A stretch of 64,000 bases of DNA from Prosthecobacter sp. (GCA_019186985.1 JABARQ010000035.1:1-64000); one strand, 5' to 3'. Numbered from the stretch's first letter, positions 36,461 to 44,924 are shown. The notes: a model not told the origin generated them from the letters alone. Numbers and translations: made by a program.

Positions 36461-36934
36461 ATGAAGCCATGTCTCCATTTGCGATCCCTTTCGCACGAAG
36501 GCCCAGGAGAGATTCAGCTTGTCATGAGTGCATCCAACGGGAGCACCAGCGGTTGCATTGAGTTTTACTCCCACAGCGAAGAACTGGTGAAGTGGGCAGA
36601 GCATCTTGAGCAGTTCCCGAGACACGCCACCGACGTATTTCTGACAGAGCTTGGTTCAGAGCGACCTGAAGACCGGGGGTCGTGCTACCTTCGATTTAGG
36701 GCCTTCTTAGCGGACAGCGTTGGGCACTGTGCGCTCCACTTTCGCTTTTCGAATAACCGTGACTTGCCGCACCGTGAACTTTCCGAGTTCTGCATTCAGA
36801 CAGAGGCCGCCTCCATCAACAGGCTCGGCACCGCCATCCGTTCATTCGCTTCTCTTGCGCACCAGCTACTTGTATGGACACCGACGGAGTGCGAGTTGTT
36901 TGAGATCGCTTCACACTACGACCAAAGATCATGA
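36461..36934 (+). CDS. Cassette: hypothetical soluble protein
   Basis: The 157-aa protein begins 6 bp after the attC core (MKPCLHLRSLSHEGPGEIQL). It has CIEFYSHSEELVKWAEHLEQFP and an ALHFRFSNNRDLPHRELSEFCIQTEA strand region, a mixed alpha/beta fold. The plan recalls small immunity-like proteins found as singletons, but no family was assigned. Confidence 0.75.
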   Translation: MKPCLHLRSLSHEGPGEIQLVMSASNGSTSGCIEFYSHSEELVKWAEHLEQFPRHATDVFLTELGSERPEDRGSCYLRFRAFLADSVGHCALHFRFSNNRDLPHRELSEFCIQTEAASINRLGTAIRSFASLAHQLLVWTPTECELFEIASHYDQRS

Positions 36935-36960
36935 ACCAGTCAGCCATCAACACCACCAAG

Positions 36961-37053
36961 GGCGAACAAGACGGATGCAGGCAACGGCTCGAAGGCTATC
37001 TGTCGTGTCAGCAACGTCTTGCGCTCGCCGTCGCCTGATCCGGGTCGTTCGGC
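36961..37053 (+). repeat. attC site (93-bp class)
   Basis: Ends GGCGAAC and GTTCGGC; standard inner arms. The next cassette has an unusually long leader of about 75 bp. Confidence 0.92.
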
Positions 37054-37129
37054 GATTCCTCGCGCCACTCGTAACGAACGCGAATCAAGTCACTCGTAAC
37101 TTCATACGAATCGTGCAACCAACGCTCCA

Positions 37130-37399
37130 ATGGCTCATTTCTCCGACCGAGTCCCACAGAACGCAGCGGTACGATTCTACGTCGATTGGTCGTGTATCTA
37201 CTGCAACCTTTGCCACGGGATCGCTCCGGCACTTTTCATCGAGCATTCCGAGCGCGGGTGGGCATTCGTTGCTCGGCAACCAACGACACAAGACGAGATT
37301 GCACTCGCCATCGAGGCCGCAGAGGCGTGTCCTACTGAGTCCATCGGCACCGATGGACACCTTTACGATTGGAGCAGTCCATCCACTGCAACTCAATGA
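37130..37399 (+). CDS. Cassette: single-cluster [4Fe-4S]-type ferredoxin
   Basis: The 89-aa protein has Cys22, Cys25 and Cys28 in DWSCIYCNLCHGIAP, and Cys67 in EACPTESIG. This is the pattern of small ferredoxins with one cluster. Unlike 2[4Fe-4S] ferredoxins it lacks a second set. It is soluble and acidic. It could pass electrons to a host oxidoreductase or sense redox state. A redox carrier is an unusual integron cargo. Confidence 0.83.
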   Translation: MAHFSDRVPQNAAVRFYVDWSCIYCNLCHGIAPALFIEHSERGWAFVARQPTTQDEIALAIEAAEACPTESIGTDGHLYDWSSPSTATQ

Positions 37400-37408
37400 A
37401 CCGGAAAC

Positions 37409-37534
37409 GCCGAACCATGCGCTGCAGCGAACAGGCTCCGCGGTCACGGCACCTGCGGCAGACCACCGCCGCCTTTCCACCCACCGGCAGGTGCCGCGCC
37501 CGCTCCGCCTGTCGCCTGATCCGAGTCGTTCGGC
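37409..37534 (+). repeat. Chimeric attC site (126-bp left part, 93-bp-class right end)
   Basis: Ends GCCGAAC and GTTCGGC. From 37416 it is almost the same as the attC at 33723 up to CCGCCTGTCGC. It then switches to CTGATCCGAGTCGTTC, the right end of the 93-bp class, in place of TGAGCTTGGGGTC. The arms still pair. Confidence 0.88.
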
Positions 37535-37587
37535 CAACTCCACGCGTTGCCCGTGAATAGCTGCCCTTCATTCCACCTGAGTCGCAC

Positions 37588-37941
37588 ATGATTGATTGGA
37601 GAGTATCCAGTAGTTCCAAGGAGACGGGCGGAGATGGCTGGCATTTCCCGAGCTTCGACATTCAGGAGATGCTCCTCCCGATGATCAACGTTGGTTTCGA
37701 GATGATCGATTCTTACGGAGACACGACATTTGGTCGTGAGGACTGCTTTAGGCTCAAGCGGAACATTAGTTTCATTCTGGACTCAGGCAGGTTGGGTCGT
37801 CCTGAGTTTCGATACGATCGAATCGAGGGCGGAATCTCCACTATCAGATCGTCGGATGTGGAGACCTGTTTGCTTCGCTTGCAGGAAGCCGCAGATCAGG
37901 TCATTACCAGCTCAGGCGTTTTAACATTTTATGGCGATTGA
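37588..37941 (+). CDS. Cassette: hypothetical soluble protein
   Basis: The 117-aa protein (MIDWRVSSSSKETGGDGWHFPSFDIQEMLLP) is acidic with IDSYGDTTFGREDCFRLKRNISFILDS and ends LRLQEAADQVITSSGVLTFYGD. No export signal or recognised family. The size and composition resemble immunity-like proteins. Confidence 0.75.
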   Translation: MIDWRVSSSSKETGGDGWHFPSFDIQEMLLPMINVGFEMIDSYGDTTFGREDCFRLKRNISFILDSGRLGRPEFRYDRIEGGISTIRSSDVETCLLRLQEAADQVITSSGVLTFYGD

Positions 37942-37960
37942 TCCTAACACCGCAACCAAG

Positions 37961-38053
37961 GCCGAACAAAACGGATGCAGGCAACGGCTTGAAGGCGATC
38001 TATCGTGTCAGCAACGTCTTGCGCTCGCCGTCGCCTGATCCGGGTCGTTCGCC
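37961..38053 (+). repeat. attC site (93-bp class)
   Basis: Ends GCCGAAC and GTTCGCC; one or two base changes in the loop (GAAGGCGATCTATCG). Confidence 0.92.
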
Positions 38054-38062
38054 AATCCACCA

Positions 38063-38527
38063 ATGCGTCACCTTCTGATCAATCTACTAGCCTTGGCGGG
38101 TGTCTTGGTGGGCCTGTCCTCATGTTCATCCAGTTCGCCCGTGGGTCCCGTGCATGGTTTGGATGACAATCATGGATTCACCTCCTCTCTTGTTGTGAGG
38201 CTGGTTGATCATGAAAAGGACAACTGGAACCCGCTCGGACTGTGGCGGCGCGTCCGTTCGGATCCCCCCACTTACATCCCCATCGGGACACCGAAGGCGC
38301 TGTCACTGACGGAGGCGAGTGGCACATGGTTTGTGGATGCTGCTGATGGCTGGCGCTTCTTTGTGCCAAAGGGCGGCGTGCCTGACTGTCCGGAAGGAGT
38401 GCTGCTGGGGGAAGCCCGAAAGATCACCAACACCCGGACTCCCGGCCAAAACGCCCGCCGCAATTTCGGCCGGTGGTTCTTTGGCATCCTGATGTTACCT
38501 GCGTTAGGACTTAGCAGCGGAGGTTAA
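38063..38527 (+). CDS. Cassette: putative lipoprotein
   Basis: The 154-aa protein has a lipoprotein signal (MRHLLINLLALAGVLVGLSSC, lipobox LSSC, Cys21) followed by a Ser-rich linker. A compact domain has FVDAADGWRFFVPKGGVPDCPEGVLLGEA. The C-terminal FGRWFFGILMLPALGLSSGG is hydrophobic, and its last residues lie next to a broken attC, so the native end may have been altered. Function unknown. Confidence 0.75.
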   Translation: MRHLLINLLALAGVLVGLSSCSSSSPVGPVHGLDDNHGFTSSLVVRLVDHEKDNWNPLGLWRRVRSDPPTYIPIGTPKALSLTEASGTWFVDAADGWRFFVPKGGVPDCPEGVLLGEARKITNTRTPGQNARRNFGRWFFGILMLPALGLSSGG

Positions 38528-38529
38528 AG

Positions 38530-38561
38530 CGTTCGCCGTCGCCTGATCCGAAATGTTCGTC
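38530..38561 (+). repeat. Right half of an attC site, left half lost
   Basis: GTTCGCCGTCGCCTGATCCG and GTTCGTC match the right part of the 93-bp class. The left arm is missing, so it cannot form the usual hairpin. The two genes on each side may now move as one unit. Confidence 0.8.
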
Positions 38562-38577
38562 CAACCCTTGAAGCGCC

Positions 38578-38994
38578 ATGCCGTCTGTCGAAGTAGTTCG
38601 CATTGTCGATGAGCTGAACGACGCCGATCAGCGGATTGCTGCGCTACGTGCATTGCTTTCCGCGGAACAGTTGCTGGATCTGGCGAGATACTACAACTGG
38701 GGTGATGGCATGGCGGTCCCACAGGCTATTTCGGATCATCCGGCTTGTGACTTGGGGGTGGCGCTACACTTGTTTGAGCTGGCAGAAGGGACGGTCTTTC
38801 TCACTTCACCCGAGCGGGACTGGAGCTGTCAGCATGAGTGGGCTGAGTTTTGTCGAGTGATTTCTCAGCGGATACTTTCAGGCCACTATGCCACGGGCAT
38901 CGTTCCATTCGTGTCGGCATTCAGCCCTGTTCAATGTCTCAAGCTGAGGAGACAGGGCATTCCCGAGGTTTTCTTTTCACCGCTTGTGCCCTAG
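38578..38994 (+). CDS. Cassette: DUF4274-like protein
   Basis: The 138-aa protein has LLSAEQLLDLARYYNWGDGMAVPQAISDHPACDLGVALHLFELAEG. This is the DUF4274 pattern (YNWDDG, then a short spacer, then C-DLG-AL-LF). Members are small soluble proteins often found near toxin systems. It starts 16 bp after the half attC. Function unknown. Confidence 0.78.
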   Translation: MPSVEVVRIVDELNDADQRIAALRALLSAEQLLDLARYYNWGDGMAVPQAISDHPACDLGVALHLFELAEGTVFLTSPERDWSCQHEWAEFCRVISQRILSGHYATGIVPFVSAFSPVQCLKLRRQGIPEVFFSPLVP

Positions 38995-39100
38995 CGTATC
39001 TTCAACCCGCAGTCTCAGCAGCATGACCGAGCTCTCCACACCAGCAACGAGCATGAACGAAGCGCTGATGTCCATGCACCCAAACTCCGCCGCTTAAGAT
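38995..39100 (+). other. Inter-cassette spacer, no intact attC
   Basis: GAACGAAGCGCTGATGTCC near 39056-39074 resembles the left arm of the longer attC classes, but I see no right arm. The preceding and following cassettes may be fused. Confidence 0.45.
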
Positions 39101-39478
39101 ATGGAAGGCCTGACAAGAGAGGATTCGTCGAGGATCGGTTTTGTGGTGAGTGCATTGATGACCGGTGCGATTGACAGCACCGAGGTGGGAGGTTGGGCGC
39201 AGCATGTTTTGAGCACGTCACAGCACTGCCCGCCATGGATCATCGATCTTCTGGATTTCCAGCAGGCAGCATTTCACATTTACAGGGTCATCGGATTTAC
39301 GCCTTCATCTGGTTTGACGCCTTCACAGGAACGAGCCCTTGCTGGCATCGCTTTGCTTCGAGGTCGAGAGATTGACACTGCGGTCGTCAGCTCCGCGGCA
39401 GCCAAGACGGCTTTGATTGCCCACCCCGAGATGCTTGCGAGATTTCATGCTGAGTTTCCGGGTTTTTGCATCGCCTGA
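39101..39478 (+). CDS. Cassette: hypothetical soluble protein, last in array
   Basis: The 125-aa protein (MEGLTREDSSRIGFVVSALMTGAIDSTEVGGWAQHVLS) has a helical fold with PPWIIDLLDFQQAAFHIYRVIGF. The layout resembles small immunity-type proteins, but no family is assigned. It is followed by a decayed attC. Confidence 0.72.
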   Translation: MEGLTREDSSRIGFVVSALMTGAIDSTEVGGWAQHVLSTSQHCPPWIIDLLDFQQAAFHIYRVIGFTPSSGLTPSQERALAGIALLRGREIDTAVVSSAAAKTALIAHPEMLARFHAEFPGFCIA

Positions 39479-39560
39479 TCCTTTGCTTTCCTGATCGTTG
39501 GTTGCCATAGGATCTTCCATTCCACATGAATCCACCAGTTCAGGCTATCGTTCAGAGGAG

Positions 39561-39650
39561 GGTGAACAAAACGGATGCAGGCAACAGCTCGAAGGCTATC
39601 TGTCGTGTCAGCAAGGTCTTGCGCTTGCCAGTGTCACAGTTCGGGCCTGA
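39561..39650 (+). repeat. Decayed last attC site
   Basis: The left half (GGTGAAC AAAACGGATG and following to GTCAGCAAGGTCTTGCGCTTGCC) matches the 93-bp class. The right half then diverges; a GTTCGGG at 39639 is the best remaining core. It marks the end of the array. Confidence 0.75.
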
Positions 39651-39798
39651 TGGACAGCCTCGATCAATTCTCGATAAAGGAGTGAGATTAATATCTTGGC
39701 GGCCCTTAAAAGCCCCGTGAAGCATCGCCTGGTCGATCATTCGAGGTCCTGGCCTGGCCTGAGGTGCCTGACTGCTTGGGCGCTCGCCAGGCTTTTGT
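39651..39798. other. Spacer between integron and nuoN
   Basis: Contains a short palindromic stretch (CTCGCCAGGCTTTTG near 39783) that may help terminate nuo transcription on the minus strand. No gene seen. Confidence 0.4.
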
Positions 39799-41283
39799 TT
39801 AGTGGGCCGACTTCGCAGCCACCTCGGCAGGTTTGGAAAGCACCTGCTGGAGAGGCTTCGGATACAGGCCAAGAACAAGGATGGCGAGTGTCAGGACGAC
39901 GGTGCAAGCCTTGGTGATGGTGCCGAGCTTCAAGGGCTCGGAGGCCGGGGATGTCTCGGGGCTGTGAATGGCCAGGATGGTGCGGAAATAGTAGTAGAAA
40001 CCGGCGGCTGCACCAATGGCGGCGCACACGAGGGCACCCCAGTAGGCCTGGTCCACCAGGCTGACGAAGACGAACAGCTTGCCCATGAAACCTGCGGTCA
40101 AAGGCAGACCGGCAAGGCTGGCGAGGGCGATGGTCATGGCGAGGCCGAGCACGGGGCTGCGTTTGGCAAGGCCGCGGAAGTCACGGATGTCCTCACCCCC
40201 ACCGTTCAGACGCAGGATGGCGAGAACAACAAAACCAAGAACCGTCATGGGCAGGTAGGTGGCCAGATAGAAGGCGACGATGCCGCTGGAGGTCATGCCA
40301 GAGCGGGTGGAGTCATCGCAGGCCAGGGCCAGAAGCAGATAACCCGCGTGGCTGATGCTGGAGTAGCCGAGAAGGCGCTTCACACTCTGCTGGTAGATGG
40401 CGGGCAGGCTGCCGAGAAGGACCGTGAGGGAGCCGAGGATCAGGAGCAGGCCCTTGATTTCCGGTCCGATGACCGAGTGTCCGACCAGCAGGGCGTCGAC
40501 GGTGCGGGTCAGCACCACAAAACCGGCGGCCTTGGAACCAACCGAGAGGAAGGTGGTCACCGGAATGGGAGCGCCCTGATAAACATCAGGCACCCAGCTT
40601 TGAAAAGGAGCCGCAGCGACCTTGAAGCCAAGGCCGGCGAGCAGGAAGGCCGCACCAAGAAGGACGGGCGCCTTGGCGATGCCAGGCTTGGCCAGGGCGG
40701 CTGCGATGCCTTGGAAGCTGAGGGAGCCGGTGGTGCCGTAAATCCAGGCGATGCCGAAAACCAGGACACCTGTGCTGAGCGCGCCAAGGATGAGGTATTT
40801 CACGCCGGCCTCCAGGGCGAGGCTGCTTTTTCGGGCGAAGGCGACGAGCACGTAGAAGGAGACAGTGACGAGTTCGAGGGCGACAAAGACCGTCACCAAG
40901 TCCTGGGCGGCGGCCATCCACATCATGCCAGCGCAGACGATGAGAGGCAGGCTGAACATTTCCGTGAGCCGTCCTTCCAGGGTGTATTTGCCCAGGTAGG
41001 GCGCGCATTCATGCGTGAGCCAGAGAACGAGCAGGGTGATGACCAGGAAGAAGCCCTTGTAGAAAAGGGCCAGCTGATCCAGCTGCATCCAGGGGCGGCA
41101 GAAGGAGGGCAGGCTGTCCGGGGCATGGCTGGCGGCCGTGAAGAAGAGGACAAGCGCGAGGGCGGTGCCGCCGATGCTGGCCGCAGCAATGGTGCGGCGG
41201 CTGACCTGGGGCACGAAGGCCTCGACCAGCAGCAGCGCGAGGCCGAGGATGGCGAGGAAGGCTTCGATGGTGAAGACGGACAT
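39799..41283 (-). CDS. nuoN: NADH-quinone oxidoreductase subunit N
   Basis: The 494-aa polytopic antiporter-like subunit of complex I has the conserved LALEAGVKYLILGALSTGVLVFG and FLLAGLGFKVAAAPFQSWVPDVYQGAP helices with the Lys residues used in proton transfer, and YSSISHAGYLLLAL. It is last in nuoHIJKLMN and starts 10 bp after nuoM. Confidence 0.96.
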   Translation of the reverse strand: MSVFTIEAFLAILGLALLLVEAFVPQVSRRTIAAASIGGTALALVLFFTAASHAPDSLPSFCRPWMQLDQLALFYKGFFLVITLLVLWLTHECAPYLGKYTLEGRLTEMFSLPLIVCAGMMWMAAAQDLVTVFVALELVTVSFYVLVAFARKSSLALEAGVKYLILGALSTGVLVFGIAWIYGTTGSLSFQGIAAALAKPGIAKAPVLLGAAFLLAGLGFKVAAAPFQSWVPDVYQGAPIPVTTFLSVGSKAAGFVVLTRTVDALLVGHSVIGPEIKGLLLILGSLTVLLGSLPAIYQQSVKRLLGYSSISHAGYLLLALACDDSTRSGMTSSGIVAFYLATYLPMTVLGFVVLAILRLNGGGEDIRDFRGLAKRSPVLGLAMTIALASLAGLPLTAGFMGKLFVFVSLVDQAYWGALVCAAIGAAAGFYYYFRTILAIHSPETSPASEPLKLGTITKACTVVLTLAILVLGLYPKPLQQVLSKPAEVAAKSAH

Positions 41284-41293
41284 GGGGGAGGGA

Positions 41294-42832
41294 TCAGTGG
41301 GTGGCTCCGGCGGCGGCCTTGGCGGCTCCGTGAACGGCGGTGCTGGCGGCTTCGGTGACCGAAGCGAGATCGGTTTTCAAAAGGCCGAGGAGCAGCCAGG
41401 GGCAGCAGCCCGCCACCAGCAGGACGGCGGCGAGCAGGATCATGGGCACGCGCTGGGCGATTGCGGGGTCGGTCATGAAGAGACCGGTGCTGGCGCTGCC
41501 CTGAAAGATGCTGCGGTAGGCGCGCAGCATGTAGACAGCGGACATCACGACGCCCCAGAGGGCCAGGACGACCGTCCATTGCAGAGGGCCGAAGCTGTCG
41601 GTGCCGAACTGGGTGAAGCTGCCGATGAAGATCATGACCTCACCTGCGAAGTTGGCCAGCCCGGGCAGGCCGATGGAGGCGAAGGCGCCAAAGGCAAACA
41701 GGACGGTGAAGACCGGAGCGTGGGCGCCGAGGCCTCCCAGCTTGGCGAGTTCAAGCGTGCCCAGCTGGCTGCGAAGCCTGCCGGCGAGCGCGAACAGCAG
41801 GGCGATGCTGACGCCGTGGGCGAACATCAGCAAAACCGCGCCTCGCAGGGCGATCTCCGTGCCGGCGGCGAGGCCGAGGAAGATGTAGCCCATGTGCATC
41901 ACGGACGAACTGGCGAGCACATCATCGAGGCGCTTCTGGTGGATGGTCACAAAGCCCATGACGAGGATGTTGCCCAGGAGCATGAACAGCAGTGCCTGAT
42001 GCACCCAGGGGGCCTGGAATCCCTGGGGAAGCAGGGGAAGGGCGATGCGAAAGAGGCCGTAGAGGCCGAATTTTTTCAACACACCGCTGTGCAGCATCGC
42101 CACGGGAGTCGGGGCGGAGGCATAGGCGGGAGCCGCCCAGGAATGGAGGGGGAAAAGGCTGACGAGCGTGCCGAAGCCAAGCAGCAGGACAAAGGCGATG
42201 CTGGCCTGTTTGGCGGCAGGCAGGGGGGTGGTGGCGGCCTGGGCCTTCAGGGCGGTGAGGTCAAAGGTCAGTTTTTCACCGCCGCTGTACTCAAGCACCA
42301 GCCAGGCAAGGCCTGCGAGCAGGATGAGGCTGCCTGCGCCGAGGTAAACCGTGGTCTTCCAGGCAACGGCCTTGCGATGTTCGTCATCGCCGTGGCCATG
42401 GAGGGCGATCATCAGCAGGGTCGGAATGAGCGCCAGTTCATGGAAGGCGTAGAGGAAGAAGACGTCCGTGCAAAGGAAGGCTCCGAAAGCACCGGCGGCG
42501 ATCAGAAGGGAGGCGATGTGGTAGATGCCCGGTTTTTCGGGGCTGATCTGCCAGACCGCTGCAAAGGCCACGAGGGCCGTCAGCAGGCCCAGGAGCAGGG
42601 AAACCCCGTCAGCACCGACCGCAAAGGAGATGGCCGGATTCTCCAGCACGGCGATGGAATGGGTGTAGCGCAGTTCCGCACCGGTGGAGCCGTGGTATTG
42701 AACGCACAACAGGGTCAGGACACCGAGGCAGAAGCTGGTGGCGATGATCGAGGTGGCCCGGGCGGGGGCGCCCAGCCAGACTGCCAGTGCGGCCAGGATG
42801 GGCAGAAGGATGACGATTTCGAGAGGACTCAT
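41294..42832 (-). CDS. nuoM: NADH-quinone oxidoreductase subunit M
   Basis: The 512-aa proton-pumping subunit has FLYAFHELALIPTLLMI with the conserved Glu and LGFGTLVSLFPLHSWAAPAYASAPTPVAMLHSGVLKKFGLYGL. Length and order are typical. It lies between nuoL and nuoN. Confidence 0.96.
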   Translation of the reverse strand: MSPLEIVILLPILAALAVWLGAPARATSIIATSFCLGVLTLLCVQYHGSTGAELRYTHSIAVLENPAISFAVGADGVSLLLGLLTALVAFAAVWQISPEKPGIYHIASLLIAAGAFGAFLCTDVFFLYAFHELALIPTLLMIALHGHGDDEHRKAVAWKTTVYLGAGSLILLAGLAWLVLEYSGGEKLTFDLTALKAQAATTPLPAAKQASIAFVLLLGFGTLVSLFPLHSWAAPAYASAPTPVAMLHSGVLKKFGLYGLFRIALPLLPQGFQAPWVHQALLFMLLGNILVMGFVTIHQKRLDDVLASSSVMHMGYIFLGLAAGTEIALRGAVLLMFAHGVSIALLFALAGRLRSQLGTLELAKLGGLGAHAPVFTVLFAFGAFASIGLPGLANFAGEVMIFIGSFTQFGTDSFGPLQWTVVLALWGVVMSAVYMLRAYRSIFQGSASTGLFMTDPAIAQRVPMILLAAVLLVAGCCPWLLLGLLKTDLASVTEAASTAVHGAAKAAAGATH

Positions 42833-42853
42833 TCCGTGTGGAGAAGATCAAGA

Positions 42854-44764
42854 TCAATGCCCCATCTGAGGCAGGACGAAGATGGCGAGGTAGATGACCA
42901 GCAGCAGGCCGGCGCCGAGGAGGAAGGTGTAGCCCTGAAGGTGACCGCCCGTGAGGACTCGCGCGGCGGAGCCGATCCTCCTGGCGGCAAAGGCGGGGAG
43001 GCGGGCGACGATGCCGTCGACAAAGATGCGCTCCAGGCCGTTGACCAGCCAAGCGACACCATCCTGCAGCACCTTCACCAGCACGGCGTAGAGTTCATCA
43101 AAGTAAAACTTGTTGGCGAAGACCTTGAACAGGCCTTTCGAAGCGAGGGGGTCGCTGTTTTTGCCACGGTAGAGGATGAAGCCGAGACCGCTGCCGATGA
43201 GGAGGGCCGCGATGGAGGCGATCATGACGGTGGAATGCGTCTCCGCGTGATCGGGCTTCATCGCCTGAAGCATCTTGGCCGCCCAGCCCCAGGGGGAGAT
43301 CAGCGTCAGCACGGCCAGCAGGACCAGGGGCAGGATCATGACCATGGGGGCCTCGGTGGCATGATGGGCCGAATCGGTGCGTGGCTTGCCCAGGAAGGCG
43401 ATGACGAACATGCGCGTCATGTAGAAGGAGGTCAGCAGGGCCGTGGCGACGCCGATCCAGAACAGCGGAGAGCCGCCCTTCACTTCAAAGGCGACGCCCA
43501 GGATGGCCTCCTTGCTCCAGAAGCCGCTGGTGATGAAGGGCACGCCCATGAGGGAGGCGGTGCCGATGAGGAAGGTCACAAAGGTCACGGGCATGTGCCG
43601 GGCGAGGCCGCCCATCTTCCAGATGTCCTGCTCATGATGGCAGGCGTAGATGACGGCGCCCGAGCCCAGGAAGAGCATGGCCTTGAAGAAGGCGTGGGTG
43701 TAGAGGTGGAACATGGCCGGATGGCCTGGGGCGGCGGTGTCATGATGTCCGCCGGCCTGCAGGGCGACGAGGCCGACCGCCATGACCATGTAGCCGAGCT
43801 GGGAGAGGGTTGAGTAGGCCAGCACGCGCTTGATGTCGTTCTGCTGGGTGGCGATGAGGGCCGCCATGAGGGCGGTGCCGCCGCCGATCCAGGCAATGGT
43901 CATCGAGGCATCCGGCGAGGCCTCGATGACAAAGGCGCAGCGGACGAGCATGTAAACACCGGCGGCCACCATGGTGGCGGCGTGAATGAGGGCGGACACC
44001 GGGGTCGGGCCCTCCATGGCGTCAGGCAGCCAGACATGCAGCGGGAACTGGGCGCTTTTGCCGACCGCACCCATGAAGATGCCGAGGGCGGCGATCAGGA
44101 AGAACGTGGGATGGATCTTCACGGCGTCATGCACGGGGCCCATGGCGAAGCTTTCCTTGAGGCCGGCAAAGCTGACGTCGCCATGATTCGCCATGAACAG
44201 CATCAGGATGCCGATCATGAATCCGAAATCGCCGATGCGGTTGGTCAGGAAGGCCTTTTTCGAAGCCTCCGCAGCGCTGGCCTTTTCAAACCAGTGGCCG
44301 ATGAGCAGGTAGGAGCTGAGGCCGACCAGCTCCCAGAAGATGAACATCATCACCAGGTTGCCGGCGAGCACGATGCCGGTCATGGAGAACATGAAGAGGG
44401 AGAGGGCGCCGAAGAAGCGCTCCCTGGACTCGTCCTCCTTCATGTAGCCGACGGAGAAGAGATGGACGAAGAAGCCGATGGAGGTGACGATGAACATCAT
44501 GCCGCGGCTCTGCTGGTCGATGATGGCATCGATGGCGACCTTGAACTTGCCGACTTCCAGGAATGGCAGCAGCACCGGCGTGGCATCCTTGGTGCCGAGG
44601 AGCATCAGGCTGATGAGGAAGCAGACGGTGGCGGAGAGCAGGGAGATGATGACGCTGGCCCCTTTCAGGACGCGATGGGCTAGCAGGATGACCAGCGCCG
44701 ACAACAGCGGCAGAAGCAGCAGCATCGTCGGCAGGCTGGCGGAGGTGGATTCCGGTTCGGGCAT
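42854..44764 (-). CDS. nuoL: NADH-quinone oxidoreductase subunit L
   Basis: The 636-aa subunit has the antiporter core (FIFWELVGLSSYLLIGHWFEKASA, AVGKSAQFPLHVWLPDAMEGPTPVSALIHAATMVAAGVYM) and the long C-terminal extension with the lateral helix (KFYFDELYAVLV...). Start Met at 44764 gives the usual N-terminus. A 160-bp gap separates it from nuoK. Confidence 0.97.
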   Translation of the reverse strand: MPEPESTSASLPTMLLLLPLLSALVILLAHRVLKGASVIISLLSATVCFLISLMLLGTKDATPVLLPFLEVGKFKVAIDAIIDQQSRGMMFIVTSIGFFVHLFSVGYMKEDESRERFFGALSLFMFSMTGIVLAGNLVMMFIFWELVGLSSYLLIGHWFEKASAAEASKKAFLTNRIGDFGFMIGILMLFMANHGDVSFAGLKESFAMGPVHDAVKIHPTFFLIAALGIFMGAVGKSAQFPLHVWLPDAMEGPTPVSALIHAATMVAAGVYMLVRCAFVIEASPDASMTIAWIGGGTALMAALIATQQNDIKRVLAYSTLSQLGYMVMAVGLVALQAGGHHDTAAPGHPAMFHLYTHAFFKAMLFLGSGAVIYACHHEQDIWKMGGLARHMPVTFVTFLIGTASLMGVPFITSGFWSKEAILGVAFEVKGGSPLFWIGVATALLTSFYMTRMFVIAFLGKPRTDSAHHATEAPMVMILPLVLLAVLTLISPWGWAAKMLQAMKPDHAETHSTVMIASIAALLIGSGLGFILYRGKNSDPLASKGLFKVFANKFYFDELYAVLVKVLQDGVAWLVNGLERIFVDGIVARLPAFAARRIGSAARVLTGGHLQGYTFLLGAGLLLVIYLAIFVLPQMGH

Positions 44765-44924
44765 GGGGCGTTAAAAAGGAGGGCTTAGGCGAAAAGTCAG
44801 AAGAGGGAGGCAATGTCCCCTGTTCCAGGCCGCCCGAAGCATCTCCGGGACTGTGCGGCCTGTGAGGCGTTCGGACTGGGACATTCCTGGATCATTGGAT
44901 TTGGGGTCATCGGGCCTTTCCAAG

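Larger units (their letters stand above)
29368..39650. mobile_element. Chromosomal integron with a gene cassette array
   Basis: The platform has a minus-strand integron integrase at its left edge, a candidate attI to its right, and then plus-strand open frames separated by palindromic attC sites up to about 39650. Eight attC sites share nearly the same 93-bp sequence, a mark of sedentary chromosomal integrons. The cassettes are less GC-rich and less codon-biased than the atp and nuo operons on either side. No transposon ends, plasmid genes or resistance genes are seen. The array is wedged between the end of atp and the end of nuo. Confidence 0.92.

Noticed and set aside
31651-38053. Regular ~93-bp repeats could suggest a CRISPR array
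   Set aside because: The repeats are imperfect palindromes of 93 bp separated by 100-800 bp that contain open frames. They have AAC/GTT ends and an integron integrase nearby; no cas genes or short spacers are present.
41138-43813. 891-codon plus-strand frame opposite nuoL/nuoM
   Set aside because: Low-complexity Gly/Glu/Asp/Gln translation typical of the strand opposite hydrophobic GC-rich genes; nuoL, nuoM and nuoN are clear.
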